Positions 22,436-31,469 of a stretch of DNA of 32,611 bases are shown here, piece by piece (within the stretch, counting starts at the first letter, position 1; every line of letters begins with the position of its first letter). The position numbers were made by a program, and so were the translations under genes. The notes under the pieces were generated by a model that worked only from the letters and a program-made list of their open reading frames with translations, had not been told where the DNA came from and ran no database searches. Source of the stretch: CAZTYI01 sp964466185 (lineage in GTDB: Bacteria; Chlamydiota; Chlamydiia; Chlamydiales; SM23-39); the NCBI GenBank assembly GCA_964466185.1, contig CAYXMS010000016.1:1-32611 (forward strand), in the 5' to 3' direction.

Positions 22436-23579
22436 AGCAGTTATGCGGGAAATTCGTCAAGGAAGCCGTCGCCGGTTGCGAGCTTTAATAGTGAAAGAGT
22501 CTGTTCAGATTGTTAGAGATCCCAGTTCGATTTTAATTAGCATCTTCTTACCTATGCTGCTATTGTTTTTATACGGTTTCGGCGTTTCTTTGGATTTGGA
22601 TCATTTGCGGATTGGTCTGGCTTTGGAAGATACCGCTCCCGATGCCCAGATCTTTGCTAAGTCTTTAACAGATTCCATTTATTTTGATGTAAAAATAAAG
22701 CATGATTCGAGAGAACTTTTAGAAGATTTGGAAAAAGGGAAAATTAGAGGGTTTGTCACCGTTCCTGCTTATTTTACCCAATTTAGAAAAAGAGGACACA
22801 AAGTAGCTCCTATTCAAGTGGTAGCTGACGGTAGCGAACCTAACACTGCTAATTTTGTGAAAAATTATCTGCAGGGCGCTTTTCAAACTTTTTTGCAGCA
22901 AGAACATTTAAGCAAGAATTTGCAGGGATTGCCTTTAATTAGTACTCAATCCAGGTTTTGGTATAATGAGCAGCTGGAAAGCAGATATTTTTTACTCTCA
23001 GGTTCTTTGGCTATTATCATGACCCTGATCGGAACTCTTTTGACCGCTTTGGTGGTAGCCAAAGAGTGGGAGCGAGGAACAATGGAATCCATGATTTCCA
23101 CCCCTGCACAAATTAGCGAGTTGATTTTAGGTAAGATGATACCTTATTTCGTGTTGGGTATGATTTCTATGGTAATTTGTGTGCTGGTTTCGACTTTGGG
23201 ATACGGCCTGCCCTTAAGAGGGTCTTTTTGGCTTTTGGGATTGACTTCGGCTGTTTTTTTGTTTTCAGCTTTGGGTTTTGGTCTTTTGATTTCCAGCTTT
23301 TCCAGAGATCAGAATATTGCTTCTCAAATTGCTTTGACCGCTGGTTTTTTGCCAGCATATATTTTATCGGGATTTTTATTTGAAATTGCCAGTATGCCTG
23401 CTTTTATCCAGTATTTAACTTATGTAATTCCTGCTAGGTATTTTGTGCAGTGTTTGCAAACGCTTTTTTTGGTCGGTAATGTTTGGGGACTTATATTTTT
23501 TAATATGATACCTATGTTTTTAATTGGACTTTTACTTTTTTTAATTGCTGCTTTTAAAACCGTTAAAAGATTGGATTGA
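22413..23579 (+). CDS. ybhS: ABC-2 type permease of efflux pump (YbhS-like)
   Basis: The protein has 388 residues. The N-terminus (RALIVKESVQIVRDPSSILIS) is the ABC-2 permease pattern, followed by a first membrane segment (IFLPMLLLFLYGFGVSL). A periplasmic domain of about 130 residues comes next, then a cluster of membrane segments containing the conserved EWERGTMESMISTPAQISELILGK block near residue 213. Five or six helices are visible in all. AGAGGA before the ATG, and the 23-bp overlap with ybhF, indicate translational coupling. It pairs with the next gene to form the transmembrane channel. Confidence 0.9.
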   Translation: MMPKTPSKAVMREIRQGSRRRLRALIVKESVQIVRDPSSILISIFLPMLLLFLYGFGVSLDLDHLRIGLALEDTAPDAQIFAKSLTDSIYFDVKIKHDSRELLEDLEKGKIRGFVTVPAYFTQFRKRGHKVAPIQVVADGSEPNTANFVKNYLQGAFQTFLQQEHLSKNLQGLPLISTQSRFWYNEQLESRYFLLSGSLAIIMTLIGTLLTALVVAKEWERGTMESMISTPAQISELILGKMIPYFVLGMISMVICVLVSTLGYGLPLRGSFWLLGLTSAVFLFSALGFGLLISSFSRDQNIASQIALTAGFLPAYILSGFLFEIASMPAFIQYLTYVIPARYFVQCLQTLFLVGNVWGLIFFNMIPMFLIGLLLFLIAAFKTVKRLD

Positions 23580-23580
23580 T

Positions 23581-24693
23581 ATGCAAAAAAGCCGCATTGT
23601 AGCTTTGATCTTCAAAGAAATCTTGGTTATTTTAAAAGATCCTAAAAGTAGACTGGCTATTTTGCTCCCTCCGTTTTTGCAGCTTTTTTTATTTGCTTAT
23701 GCGGCAACTTTGGATGTTAAAGATGTGCCGATTGGCATTTTGAATTTAGATAACGGGGTCAGAGCTTTTCAGCTGGTTCAGCGCTTTCATGGATCTCCGG
23801 TTTTTAGTAAGATCAAGTATCTGCAAAAAGCAGAAGATATAAAACCTTTTATCGATAACCAAAAAGGCATCATGGTTGTTTTTATTAAAGAGGATTTTTC
23901 CCGCAATTTCGATGCTCATAAAACTGCTGATATACAACTGATTTTAGATGGCAGAAAATCAAATACCGCTCAGATTTTGGCAGGCTATACCAATACAATT
24001 TTATACGATTTCAGCACACAGTTGGAATTTTTGACAGAATATAACCAACAAAATACCAATCTTATTTTACGCTATTGGTTTAATCCCAACTTGCTTTATT
24101 ACTGGTATAATATTGCTTGTCTGGTTGCTACTTTGTCCATGATAACTTGCTTGATTGTGACTTCGCAGTCAGTAGCCAGAGAAAGAGAACTGGGCACTTT
24201 TTCCCAGCTTTTAGTGTCGCCTTTGGCGCCTTTTGAAGTCTTGATTGGCAAAACCCTGCCTGGTATTTTGATCGGCTTTATAGAAGGAAGTCTGATGATG
24301 CTGATAGGCATTTTTGTTTTGGGCGTGCCTTTTACCGGTTCGCCTTTAGTATTTTTTTTCAGTTTGTTTATTTTTGTGACCTCTGTCAGTGGCGTCGGAT
24401 TATTCATTTCTGCCCTTTCGATGACTCAGCAGCAAGCTTTATTAGGTACCTTTGTTTTTTTACTCCCATCTATCCTTTTATCTGGTTTTGCAACTCCGAT
24501 TGAAAATATGCCCATTTGGCTCCAGCCGGTAACTTATGGCATTCCATTAAAATATATGTTGGTAATTTCTAAAGGGCTATTTTTAAAGGCTATGTCAGTA
24601 AAAACAGTTTTGGAAAACCTTTGGCCCATGGTAATTATTGGTTTTTTTAATTTGATTGGGGCCAGTTTTTGTTTTCGTAGAAGACTGGAATAA
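23581..24693 (+). CDS. ybhR: ABC-2 type permease of efflux pump (YbhR-like)
   Basis: The start was set at the ATG directly after the ybhS stop (370 residues); a longer ORF from 23545 would run inside ybhS. It resembles ybhS in layout: IVALIFKEILVILKDPKSRLAI, then a membrane segment, a periplasmic domain, and the ARERELGTFSQLLVSPLAPFEVLIGK block near residue 198, followed by four hydrophobic helices (for example LGTFVFLLPSILLSGFATPI). The pair of related permeases and the double ATPase give the usual two-plus-two ABC exporter. It is the last overlapping gene of the operon core. Confidence 0.9.
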   Translation: MQKSRIVALIFKEILVILKDPKSRLAILLPPFLQLFLFAYAATLDVKDVPIGILNLDNGVRAFQLVQRFHGSPVFSKIKYLQKAEDIKPFIDNQKGIMVVFIKEDFSRNFDAHKTADIQLILDGRKSNTAQILAGYTNTILYDFSTQLEFLTEYNQQNTNLILRYWFNPNLLYYWYNIACLVATLSMITCLIVTSQSVARERELGTFSQLLVSPLAPFEVLIGKTLPGILIGFIEGSLMMLIGIFVLGVPFTGSPLVFFFSLFIFVTSVSGVGLFISALSMTQQQALLGTFVFLLPSILLSGFATPIENMPIWLQPVTYGIPLKYMLVISKGLFLKAMSVKTVLENLWPMVIIGFFNLIGASFCFRRRLE

Positions 24694-24816
24694 AAAAATA
24701 AACATAGTTTATATAAAAATAGGATATGTAAAATACAAAGGTAACTGCTTGTGAAGATTGTTAATGTTAAAATCAAAGATTTGAAAGCCGGTAAATTTAT
24801 TAAAGTAGATCTTATT

Positions 24817-26298
24817 ATGGTAAAGTTAGTTAAAACTGTTAAAGCCAAAATTATTTTTCTAATATTCGGTGTGCTCTGTTTATTAAGTGGGTGTATGGTT
24901 GGCCCTAATTACCAAGCTCCTAAAAATGATGTATCTAATAAATGGCATGATAAAAATTGCCAAAGCCGGCAAGAGCAAAATAAATTATATTCTGACAGTC
25001 AGCCTTTGGAAAAGTGGTGGGAAAGTTTTGATGACGAGCTATTAGATAAATATGTAGTTTTAGCGTCCAAATGTAACCAGGATATTTTAACCGCTCAGGC
25101 TAATATGCTGCAGGCAAGGGCTCTAAGGCAAGTCACAGCATCTGCGCTTTTTCCTCAAATCAATGCAGGTATCGGAGCTTCCAGAACAGAGTTTAGCAGA
25201 CATGGGCGTTTGCTGGCTTATTCTTTGCCGGGATTTCCGCCAATTCAAAATCTTTTTAATGTGCTTTTTGATGCTTCTTGGGAAATCGATTTTTTCGGTA
25301 AGACTAAAAGATCTGTGGAAGCAGAGTCTGCCCGTGTAGAAAGCGCGGTTGAGAGCAAACATGATATTTTGATTTCAGTAACTGCAGAAGTAGCTAAAAA
25401 TTATCTGGAAGTGAGAAGTTATCAGGAAAAAGTAAAGCTGCTTCGAGATAATATCCGCCTTTTGGAAGAAAATTTAAAAGTTGTGCAGCAAAGCGTCACA
25501 GATGGTTATAAAAATCAATTGGATCTGGAAAGTGTTCAGGCAGAGCTGTCGTTGGCTAAAAGCCAATTGCCTGATACTGTTGCCAGCATGTACAGAGGTA
25601 TTTATGCTCTTTCTTTTTTAGTGGGAAAAATGCCCGAGGCCCTTTTTGATGAAATGATTAAACCTAAAAATCTGCCAGATCTTCCTTATGGCCAAATTTT
25701 TATCGGTCTGCGTTCCGATCTTTTGCGCCGTAGACCAGATATCCGTAGAGCAGAAAGGAATCTGGCTGCAGCTACTGCAGAAGTGGGGGTGGCTGTGGCT
25801 TCTTTTTTTCCTGCTTTTACATTAAGCGCTGATTTGGGTTTGGAGGCTGTTAAACTGGTTAATCTTTTTAGATCAGCTAGTAAGACTTGGGAAGTAGGGG
25901 GAGATATGAATACTCCGATTTTTGAGGGCGGCCGGTTAATGGGTAATCTGCGGGTCAGTCAAGCCGGTCAGGCTGCTGCTATGCACACATATCAAAAAAC
26001 AGTTTTAAATGCTTTGCAGGAAACTCAGGGCGCTTTAGTGACTTATCAGGAAAATGTAAAAATCTTGAAAAATTTAAAAGATAAAGCTTTAAGCAATCAG
26101 GCGCTTGCCCGTCTTAGTTCTGATAGATACGCCCAAGGGCTGGTTGATATAGTACAATTGATCAAGGCACAAAGAGAGTTTGTGTCCGCTCAAGAAAAAG
26201 TATTAAATAGTTTAACAGCCTCGCTTTTGAATTTGGTCTCTTTATATAAAGCTTTAGGCGGTGGCTGGCAGGTAGAAAAAAACCCGTCTAATTCATAG
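24817..26298 (+). CDS. outer membrane efflux lipoprotein (NodT/OprM-like, TolC family)
   Basis: The start was set at the ATG at 24817 (493 residues), which gives a lipoprotein signal: IIFLIFGVLCLLSGC with the lipidated Cys at residue 26, followed by MVGPNYQAP, typical of NodT-type outer membrane factors. A GTG at 24751 gives a longer but less likely start. Two long helical repeats typical of TolC channels follow, including LDASWEIDFFGKTKRSVEAE near 160, LRSDLLRRRPDIRRAERNLAAATAEVGVA near 302 and TPIFEGGRLMGNLRVSQ near 360. It forms the outer membrane exit for the pump encoded just upstream, completing a tripartite system. The gap of 123 bases leaves room for its own promoter. Confidence 0.92.
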   Translation: MVKLVKTVKAKIIFLIFGVLCLLSGCMVGPNYQAPKNDVSNKWHDKNCQSRQEQNKLYSDSQPLEKWWESFDDELLDKYVVLASKCNQDILTAQANMLQARALRQVTASALFPQINAGIGASRTEFSRHGRLLAYSLPGFPPIQNLFNVLFDASWEIDFFGKTKRSVEAESARVESAVESKHDILISVTAEVAKNYLEVRSYQEKVKLLRDNIRLLEENLKVVQQSVTDGYKNQLDLESVQAELSLAKSQLPDTVASMYRGIYALSFLVGKMPEALFDEMIKPKNLPDLPYGQIFIGLRSDLLRRRPDIRRAERNLAAATAEVGVAVASFFPAFTLSADLGLEAVKLVNLFRSASKTWEVGGDMNTPIFEGGRLMGNLRVSQAGQAAAMHTYQKTVLNALQETQGALVTYQENVKILKNLKDKALSNQALARLSSDRYAQGLVDIVQLIKAQREFVSAQEKVLNSLTASLLNLVSLYKALGGGWQVEKNPSNS

Positions 26299-26424
26299 TT
26301 TGAATCTCATTTAAGGTTATTTTCGAATTTATTTTTGGCAAAACTTTCGAAACTTTAAAAATAATTAATGCGTTTAAAAAATTAAATTAGTATTTGTAAC
26401 ATTACAGCCAACAAGGAGGAAACT

Positions 26425-26550
26425 ATGGCTATTAAAAGAAGAAATACAAAAAGAAAAAATAATCAAAAAGAGGAAAATCAACAAAATAAAAGACGTAAAT
26501 CTAGAAGGAAGTCTAATCGTAAAAATAAAAGAAATAATAGCTGCTTATAA
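26425..26550 (+). CDS. 41-residue highly basic (Lys/Arg/Asn-rich) protein
   Basis: The ORF is short but its signals are the strongest in the window: a near-consensus Shine-Dalgarno AAGGAGGA (26413-26420), four bases before the ATG, and a rho-independent terminator 16 bases after the stop. The protein (MAIKRRNTKRKNNQKEENQQ and so on to NNSCL) is about half Lys and Arg with many Asn and Gln, almost no hydrophobic residues and a single Cys next to last. It could bind nucleic acid (a histone-like protein, or a ribosome-associated peptide). No family is recognised. Monocistronic and probably highly expressed. Confidence 0.65.
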   Translation: MAIKRRNTKRKNNQKEENQQNKRRKSRRKSNRKNKRNNSCL

Positions 26551-26566
26551 GAGTAGTTCTTTTTTT

Positions 26567-26600
26567 AACTCCCCCGTTTTGAATAGCGGGGGAAGTTTTT
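26567..26600 (+). terminator. rho-independent terminator after the small basic protein
   Basis: The stem CTCCCCCG / CGGGGGAAG (one bulge) has a ten-base loop and is followed by TTTTT. Its high G+C stands out strongly from the surroundings. Confidence 0.85.
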
Positions 26601-26618
26601 AATTTTTTGGTTTTTTTC

Positions 26619-28334
26619 ATGGCTCGTAATGCAGAAGTTGTTAAAATTTTTAATGAAATTGCAGATCTTTTGGAGATTAAAGGAGCAAACCGTTTTCGTG
26701 TGTTAGCCTATCGCAGAGCTGCTCATATAGTCGATGATCTTTATTCTCCGCTTACTGAATTTGTTAAAAATAAAAAGCTTACCGACCTTCCCGGGATTGG
26801 CAAAGATCTTGCCGAGAAAATTCAAAAAATTCTTCAAACAGGCTCTCATCCTTTATTAAAACAGCTTAGAAAAGAAATGCCGAAAGGGCTTGTGCAGATG
26901 ATGCAACTGTCTAATTTAGGCCCTAAAAAAGTAAAAAAACTCTACGATAAGCTGAAGATAAGCAGCCTTAAACAGTTAGAATTAGCTGTTAAAAGAAAAA
27001 AGATTAGTAAATTGGCCGGTTTTGGAGAAAAGGCAGAGAAAAACATTTTAGATGAGCTTGGTCGGGAAAAGGGGTATAAGCATCAGATTAAAATCAATCA
27101 AGCTACTCAGATCGCTGAACCCATCATTCAATTCATAGATAAAATTAAAGCTGTAAAAAAAGCGGAAATTGTAGGCAGCTATAGAAGGCAAAAGGAAACG
27201 GTTGGAGATATTGACATTTTGGTTTTAGTCAACAAAAAGGCAAAAACCGGTTTTATGAACGAGTTTATCAAATATCCAGAGATAAAAAAAATACTCTCCA
27301 AGGGGACTAATCGCACAACTGTGCTATTGCGCTCAGATATTCAGGTAGATGTCAGAGTTTTTACTAAAAATTATGGTGCTGCTTTGGTTTATTTCACAGG
27401 TTCTAAAGCTCATAATATTGTTCTGAGAACTATGGCTTTAAAAAAAAAGCTGAAAATCAATGAATATGGAGTCTTTAAAGGTAAAAAAGAAATTGCCGGC
27501 AAAACAGAAGTTTCAGTTTACAAATCTATCAGACTGCCATACATTGCACCTGAGCTGCGTGAGAATAGGGGAGAAATAGAATTCGGTTGCAGAAAAAAGC
27601 TGCCTAAATTGATTGAACTTGAGGATATTAAGGGCGATTTGCACTCCCACAGCAATTGGACAGATGGCGGTAATACTATCAAGGAAATGGCTGAAAAAGC
27701 CCGAAAAATGGGTTATCAATATTTAGCTATCACAGATCATTCTAAAAAAATGCGCATAGTTAACGGCTTGGATGAAAAAAGACTGAAAAAACAGATCAAA
27801 GAAATTGATAAGCTTAATCTAGAGTTAAAGGGAATTACTCTTTTAAAAGGTATAGAAGTGGATATTTTAGAAGATGGAGAACTAGACCTTCCAGAGAGAA
27901 TTTTGAAAAAATTGGATATAGTAATAGGTTCTGTCCATTCTCATTTTAAACTTGCTAAAGGGAAACAGACCGAGCGTATTATTAAAGCTATGAGACATCC
28001 TTATTTTAATATTTTTGCTCATCCAACCGGTCGCTTGATTAAAGAAAGGGCCCCTTATGAAATAGACTTGGAAAAAGTTTGTAAAGTAGCCAAGGAACAA
28101 GGCTGTATTATAGAAATAAATGCTAATCCTAGCCGTTTGGATTTAAAAGATACTCATATCCGTTTGGCTAAAGAAATCGGTGTTAAAATGGTTATTTCGA
28201 CTGATTCCCACAGATTTTCTGATTTGGAATTTATGCAATATGGAGTCGGACAGGCCAGGCGTGGCTGGGCAGAAAAGAGCAATATTCTTAATACTTGTAA
28301 TTTCAAACAATTAAAAAAGTATTTGAAAAATTAG
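26619..28334 (+). CDS. polX: DNA polymerase X family protein with PHP domain
   Basis: The start was set at the ATG at 26619 (571 residues, MARNAEVVKIFNEIADLLEI); a TTG four codons earlier is less likely. Full-length domain order: helix-hairpin-helix 8-kDa domain with LPGIGKDLAEKI near residue 55 and NLGPKKVKKLYDKL near 100; polymerase palm GSYRRQKETVGDIDILV with catalytic Asp197 and Asp199, and third Asp244 in VDVRV; C-terminal PHP phosphoesterase with DLHSHSNWTDGG (Asp340, His342, His344), ITDHS, GSVHSHF, FAHPTGR and STDSHRF. Bacterial PolX fills gaps in base excision repair, and the PHP domain gives Mn-dependent 3'-5' exonuclease activity. All metal-binding motifs are visible, so it should be active. 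It follows the terminator of the small basic gene, only 19 bases away. Confidence 0.95.
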   Translation: MARNAEVVKIFNEIADLLEIKGANRFRVLAYRRAAHIVDDLYSPLTEFVKNKKLTDLPGIGKDLAEKIQKILQTGSHPLLKQLRKEMPKGLVQMMQLSNLGPKKVKKLYDKLKISSLKQLELAVKRKKISKLAGFGEKAEKNILDELGREKGYKHQIKINQATQIAEPIIQFIDKIKAVKKAEIVGSYRRQKETVGDIDILVLVNKKAKTGFMNEFIKYPEIKKILSKGTNRTTVLLRSDIQVDVRVFTKNYGAALVYFTGSKAHNIVLRTMALKKKLKINEYGVFKGKKEIAGKTEVSVYKSIRLPYIAPELRENRGEIEFGCRKKLPKLIELEDIKGDLHSHSNWTDGGNTIKEMAEKARKMGYQYLAITDHSKKMRIVNGLDEKRLKKQIKEIDKLNLELKGITLLKGIEVDILEDGELDLPERILKKLDIVIGSVHSHFKLAKGKQTERIIKAMRHPYFNIFAHPTGRLIKERAPYEIDLEKVCKVAKEQGCIIEINANPSRLDLKDTHIRLAKEIGVKMVISTDSHRFSDLEFMQYGVGQARRGWAEKSNILNTCNFKQLKKYLKN

Positions 28335-28385
28335 TTTTTGTTATAAATCCCCAATTTTTTTATATAGCAGATAAGAGGTGATTTT

Positions 28386-30437
28386 ATGCGTAAATGCTAT
28401 TGGTTGTTATCTTTTCTGCTATTGGTCAGCCATGTTTTTTCTCAAAGCAACCTTTTAAACGGACAGCCAACGCCTGTTTCTATGCCCGATCCTATGCAGC
28501 TTAGTTCTAGTTGGTGGGATTATTTTGAAGGCTCTCAAGAAGAATTTGCAGGAAATAAAAAGCTGTTTTTAAAAAGCTTGAGATCTAAATTAAAGGCTCT
28601 TTCTCCTGATAAGCAGAAAGCTGCTCAAGAACTTTTGGGTAAAATAGCTAAAGGGTTGGAAATTATTCAGCGCACACATGGTGATGTGCAATTGATAGTT
28701 GCTGAAAAAACAGAGTATTTGTCTCAATACAACCTGAAAAATTTAGAAGAATTTGCTTCTCAGAAATATGAACTGCAAAAAGATATTAAACAGATAGAAA
28801 AACATATGGAAATTGAAAATAGCTATGTTAGTCAGAAAGAACAGGTTCTAGACAGTAAATGGCTAGCTTATAAAGAAATTAAGGAAAATACCGAAGCTAA
28901 ATTGATGAAAGGCTTAAATGTTATAGAAAAGAAAATCTATCTGTTTATTGATAAACAAAAATTAAAAGAATTACAGTTTGCTAAAAAACAAAAACAGTTG
29001 TTTTTAGAAAATATTAATCAAAAAATAGCATATGCCAGAGCCCATTTGGTTTTGGAAAAACAACCGGATTCAAGCAATGTAGAAGAACTGTTAAGCCGGG
29101 AACTTAAAAATTTAGACGCTCTTCGCATGAAGCTGTTTGTTGAAAATTTAAAACCGCAAGATGTACATCTTATTAAACAAAAGTTTTTAAATAGTTCTGT
29201 TTTGAATTTGATTTATACAACTGATTTTCTTAAAGAGAAAATTGTTCAGGCCTTTTTTACATCTGCTAATACAAAAAATTCTCAGATACATACGGAAATT
29301 AAAACCTGGTATGAAGAGCTTGGTTTTATAGAACGCAACCTGCATCTTTGGGAAGAAAAAAGCCAGTTTTACTATCAGACAGCTTTACAGGATATAGAAA
29401 CTTCTCATAAAGAGTTTTATCAAAAAAGCTCTGAATTGGCCGAAAAATCCATTTTGTTGATTCATCAGCTGAAAAAAAATATTTTTGTGGTGCGATTTTT
29501 GTTGGGTCAATTTGAAATTTATGTCAAAGAAAAACATATGAGTTTTTTCAACCGGATTGGACTTTATTGGCATGGTATAGCCAATTTTTTTGCCGAACAT
29601 GGCTACTGGTTTAAAAAAGGCCTTTTTAAGATTGGGGAACATCCCATTACCCCTTTGGCTCTGATCAAGTTTTTGATTATAATTTTCAGTTCTTATTTTT
29701 TAGCTAAATGGGTCAGAAGTTCTTTGCGCAGATCCAGTCGCAGATATAGGCATATTTCTCAAGCGGGATTATATACTTTAAGCAGGCTGATTTATTATGT
29801 AATTATTCTTTCAGGTATGTTGATAGCTATTTTATTTATCGGAGTGGATTTAACTGCTTTTGCAGTAATTTTAGGAGCTTTGAGTATAGGTATCGGTTTT
29901 AGTTTGCAGCCCTTTGCCAGTAATATTGTAGCCGGTATTATTGTGCTTTTAGAGAAAAATGTCAGGGTGGGAGATTTTGTTGAGCTGGCCTCGGGTGATT
30001 TAGGGACAATTAAAGAAATTAACTTAAGAACTACTTTGATTACTACTTTAGATAATCTGGAAATTTTAATGCCTAATGTTGATTTGATATCTAAAAAATT
30101 TATCAATTGGACTTTGTCTGAGAAAATTCGTCGCGCCCGCATACCTTTTGGGGTGGCTTTCGGCTCTGATAAAGAAAAAGTCAGACGGGTAGTAGTTGAC
30201 GCGGCTAAAAAAGTTCCTACTACAATCGACAAGATAGAGCCGGATGTTTGGCTGAGAGAAATCGGAGAATTTGCTTTAAATTTTGAACTGGTAGTTTGGG
30301 TTAATGAATATACGGAAGGATTAAAGCCCTGTTTTACCAGCTCCCGATATCTTTGGGCTATTGAAAGCGCTCTACAGGCTAACAATATTAAAATACCATT
30401 CCCAGTCAGGGATGTCCGTCTTAATACAGAAAAATAA
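28386..30437 (+). CDS. MscS-family mechanosensitive channel with large periplasmic domain
   Basis: The protein has 683 residues. A signal peptide (MRKCYWLLSFLLLVSHVFSQ) precedes about 380 residues of charged helical, coiled-coil-like periplasmic sequence. Three membrane segments follow: residues about 420-441, 463-486 and 489-522. The last is the pore-lining MscS helix with the Gly/Ala pattern AFAVILGALSIGIGFSLQPF and ends in NVRVGDFVEL, the start of the cytoplasmic beta domain. The C-terminal vestibule domain is complete (IRRARIPFGVAFGSD onwards). MscS-type channels release solutes under hypo-osmotic stress. GAGGTG lies six bases before the ATG. It resembles a small MscK-like subtype; the coiled-coil part is lineage-specific as far as I can tell. 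Confidence 0.9.
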   Translation: MRKCYWLLSFLLLVSHVFSQSNLLNGQPTPVSMPDPMQLSSSWWDYFEGSQEEFAGNKKLFLKSLRSKLKALSPDKQKAAQELLGKIAKGLEIIQRTHGDVQLIVAEKTEYLSQYNLKNLEEFASQKYELQKDIKQIEKHMEIENSYVSQKEQVLDSKWLAYKEIKENTEAKLMKGLNVIEKKIYLFIDKQKLKELQFAKKQKQLFLENINQKIAYARAHLVLEKQPDSSNVEELLSRELKNLDALRMKLFVENLKPQDVHLIKQKFLNSSVLNLIYTTDFLKEKIVQAFFTSANTKNSQIHTEIKTWYEELGFIERNLHLWEEKSQFYYQTALQDIETSHKEFYQKSSELAEKSILLIHQLKKNIFVVRFLLGQFEIYVKEKHMSFFNRIGLYWHGIANFFAEHGYWFKKGLFKIGEHPITPLALIKFLIIIFSSYFLAKWVRSSLRRSSRRYRHISQAGLYTLSRLIYYVIILSGMLIAILFIGVDLTAFAVILGALSIGIGFSLQPFASNIVAGIIVLLEKNVRVGDFVELASGDLGTIKEINLRTTLITTLDNLEILMPNVDLISKKFINWTLSEKIRRARIPFGVAFGSDKEKVRRVVVDAAKKVPTTIDKIEPDVWLREIGEFALNFELVVWVNEYTEGLKPCFTSSRYLWAIESALQANNIKIPFPVRDVRLNTEK

Positions 30438-30563
30438 GACGCGTGGCAGGTTTTTTCTATCAAAAGCCGGGAAAGTATCTTGCTGTTGACAGGCGAATTT
30501 AATGCTTTTTTTCTAAATAAAAATATGCTAGTAGTAAAATAAAATTATCCAATTAAACAAAAG

Positions 30564-31469
30564 ATGCCCAGTACTAAAAAATCCGTTAAAAAGTCTAAAA
30601 AAATTATCGTCGGCTATATTTTAACTTCAGTCGATATTACTCTGGAAGAGAAGCTTTTTCTAAAACTGGCTAAAAAGAAAAATATAGAAATTATATTGAT
30701 CAATCTTTACAAAAAAGCTGATAAAAAAGCTTTTGAAGATAAAATTAAACAATGCGATCTCATTTACAACAGCTCTCCTGAGGATTTTGTGATAGAATTT
30801 CTCAAGACTGCTGAAGAGCTGGGCAAAAAAGTCATAGATACTCCCAAATTATATTACTATACCGAAGATAAATGGATGTTTTACTTGAAATGCAAAAAAC
30901 ATAATATTCCGACACCTGAAACTATTTTGCTTTCCCGTAATTTAAATATTATTAAGTCTGAGCTTAAACAATTTGACAGATGGCCGGTAATTTTAAAACG
31001 TATCTATGGCATGATGGGGGAATTTGTCAAAAAAGCAGATAATTTAAAAGAAGCTATAGGCATTGTTAAAAAACTGCATGAAAAAGACTGTGACAAGCTG
31101 CCGATTATTGCTCAGGAATTTGTAAAATCCCCATCTTATCGAGTGACAATTATAGATAAAAAAATTGTTCAGACAGCAATTAAAACAAATAAAGGATGGA
31201 AATGTACGGGAATGTTTGGAGATCATTTCGGTAGGTTCAAAATTGACTCCGAGCTAAAAAAAATTCTTAATAAAATTATTCGTTTTACAAATATATACAT
31301 TTGCGGTGTCGATCTTTTGAAAAAAAATGAAAAATGGCTGGTTTTAGAGGTTAATTCTACGCCTTCTCTAGATTTTTTTGATGCGGAATATGAACATTTG
31401 GTTGGTTTGGTATTGACAGCTTTAAAAAAATATTACCTAAAACATGTTGCTAAAACTAAAAAAGCTTAG
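30564..31469 (+). CDS. ATP-grasp enzyme (RimK/LysX-like)
   Basis: The protein has 301 residues. The Lys-rich N-terminal tail (MPSTKKSVKKSKK) is followed by a pre-ATP-grasp domain. The ATP-grasp core shows KWMFYLKCKKHNIPTPETIL near 108-128, WPVILKRIYGMMGEFV near 138-153 (the nucleotide-binding Lys and the glycine loop), QEFVKSPSYRVTII near 188-201, and the metal-binding end GVDLLKKNEKWLVLEVNSTP with Glu and Asn. RimK/LysX relatives ligate amino acids or other amines to carboxylates (for example glutamate tailing or lysine biosynthesis carriers); the substrate here is unknown. It converges with the nitrilase gene, with the stops overlapping by 4 bp. Confidence 0.85.
   Translation: MPSTKKSVKKSKKIIVGYILTSVDITLEEKLFLKLAKKKNIEIILINLYKKADKKAFEDKIKQCDLIYNSSPEDFVIEFLKTAEELGKKVIDTPKLYYYTEDKWMFYLKCKKHNIPTPETILLSRNLNIIKSELKQFDRWPVILKRIYGMMGEFVKKADNLKEAIGIVKKLHEKDCDKLPIIAQEFVKSPSYRVTIIDKKIVQTAIKTNKGWKCTGMFGDHFGRFKIDSELKKILNKIIRFTNIYICGVDLLKKNEKWLVLEVNSTPSLDFFDAEYEHLVGLVLTALKKYYLKHVAKTKKA

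Noticed and set aside
29795..30463. 222-codon minus-strand ORF opposite the MscS pore region
   Set aside because: It is the complement of the conserved MscS domain; its length follows from codon bias of the real gene.
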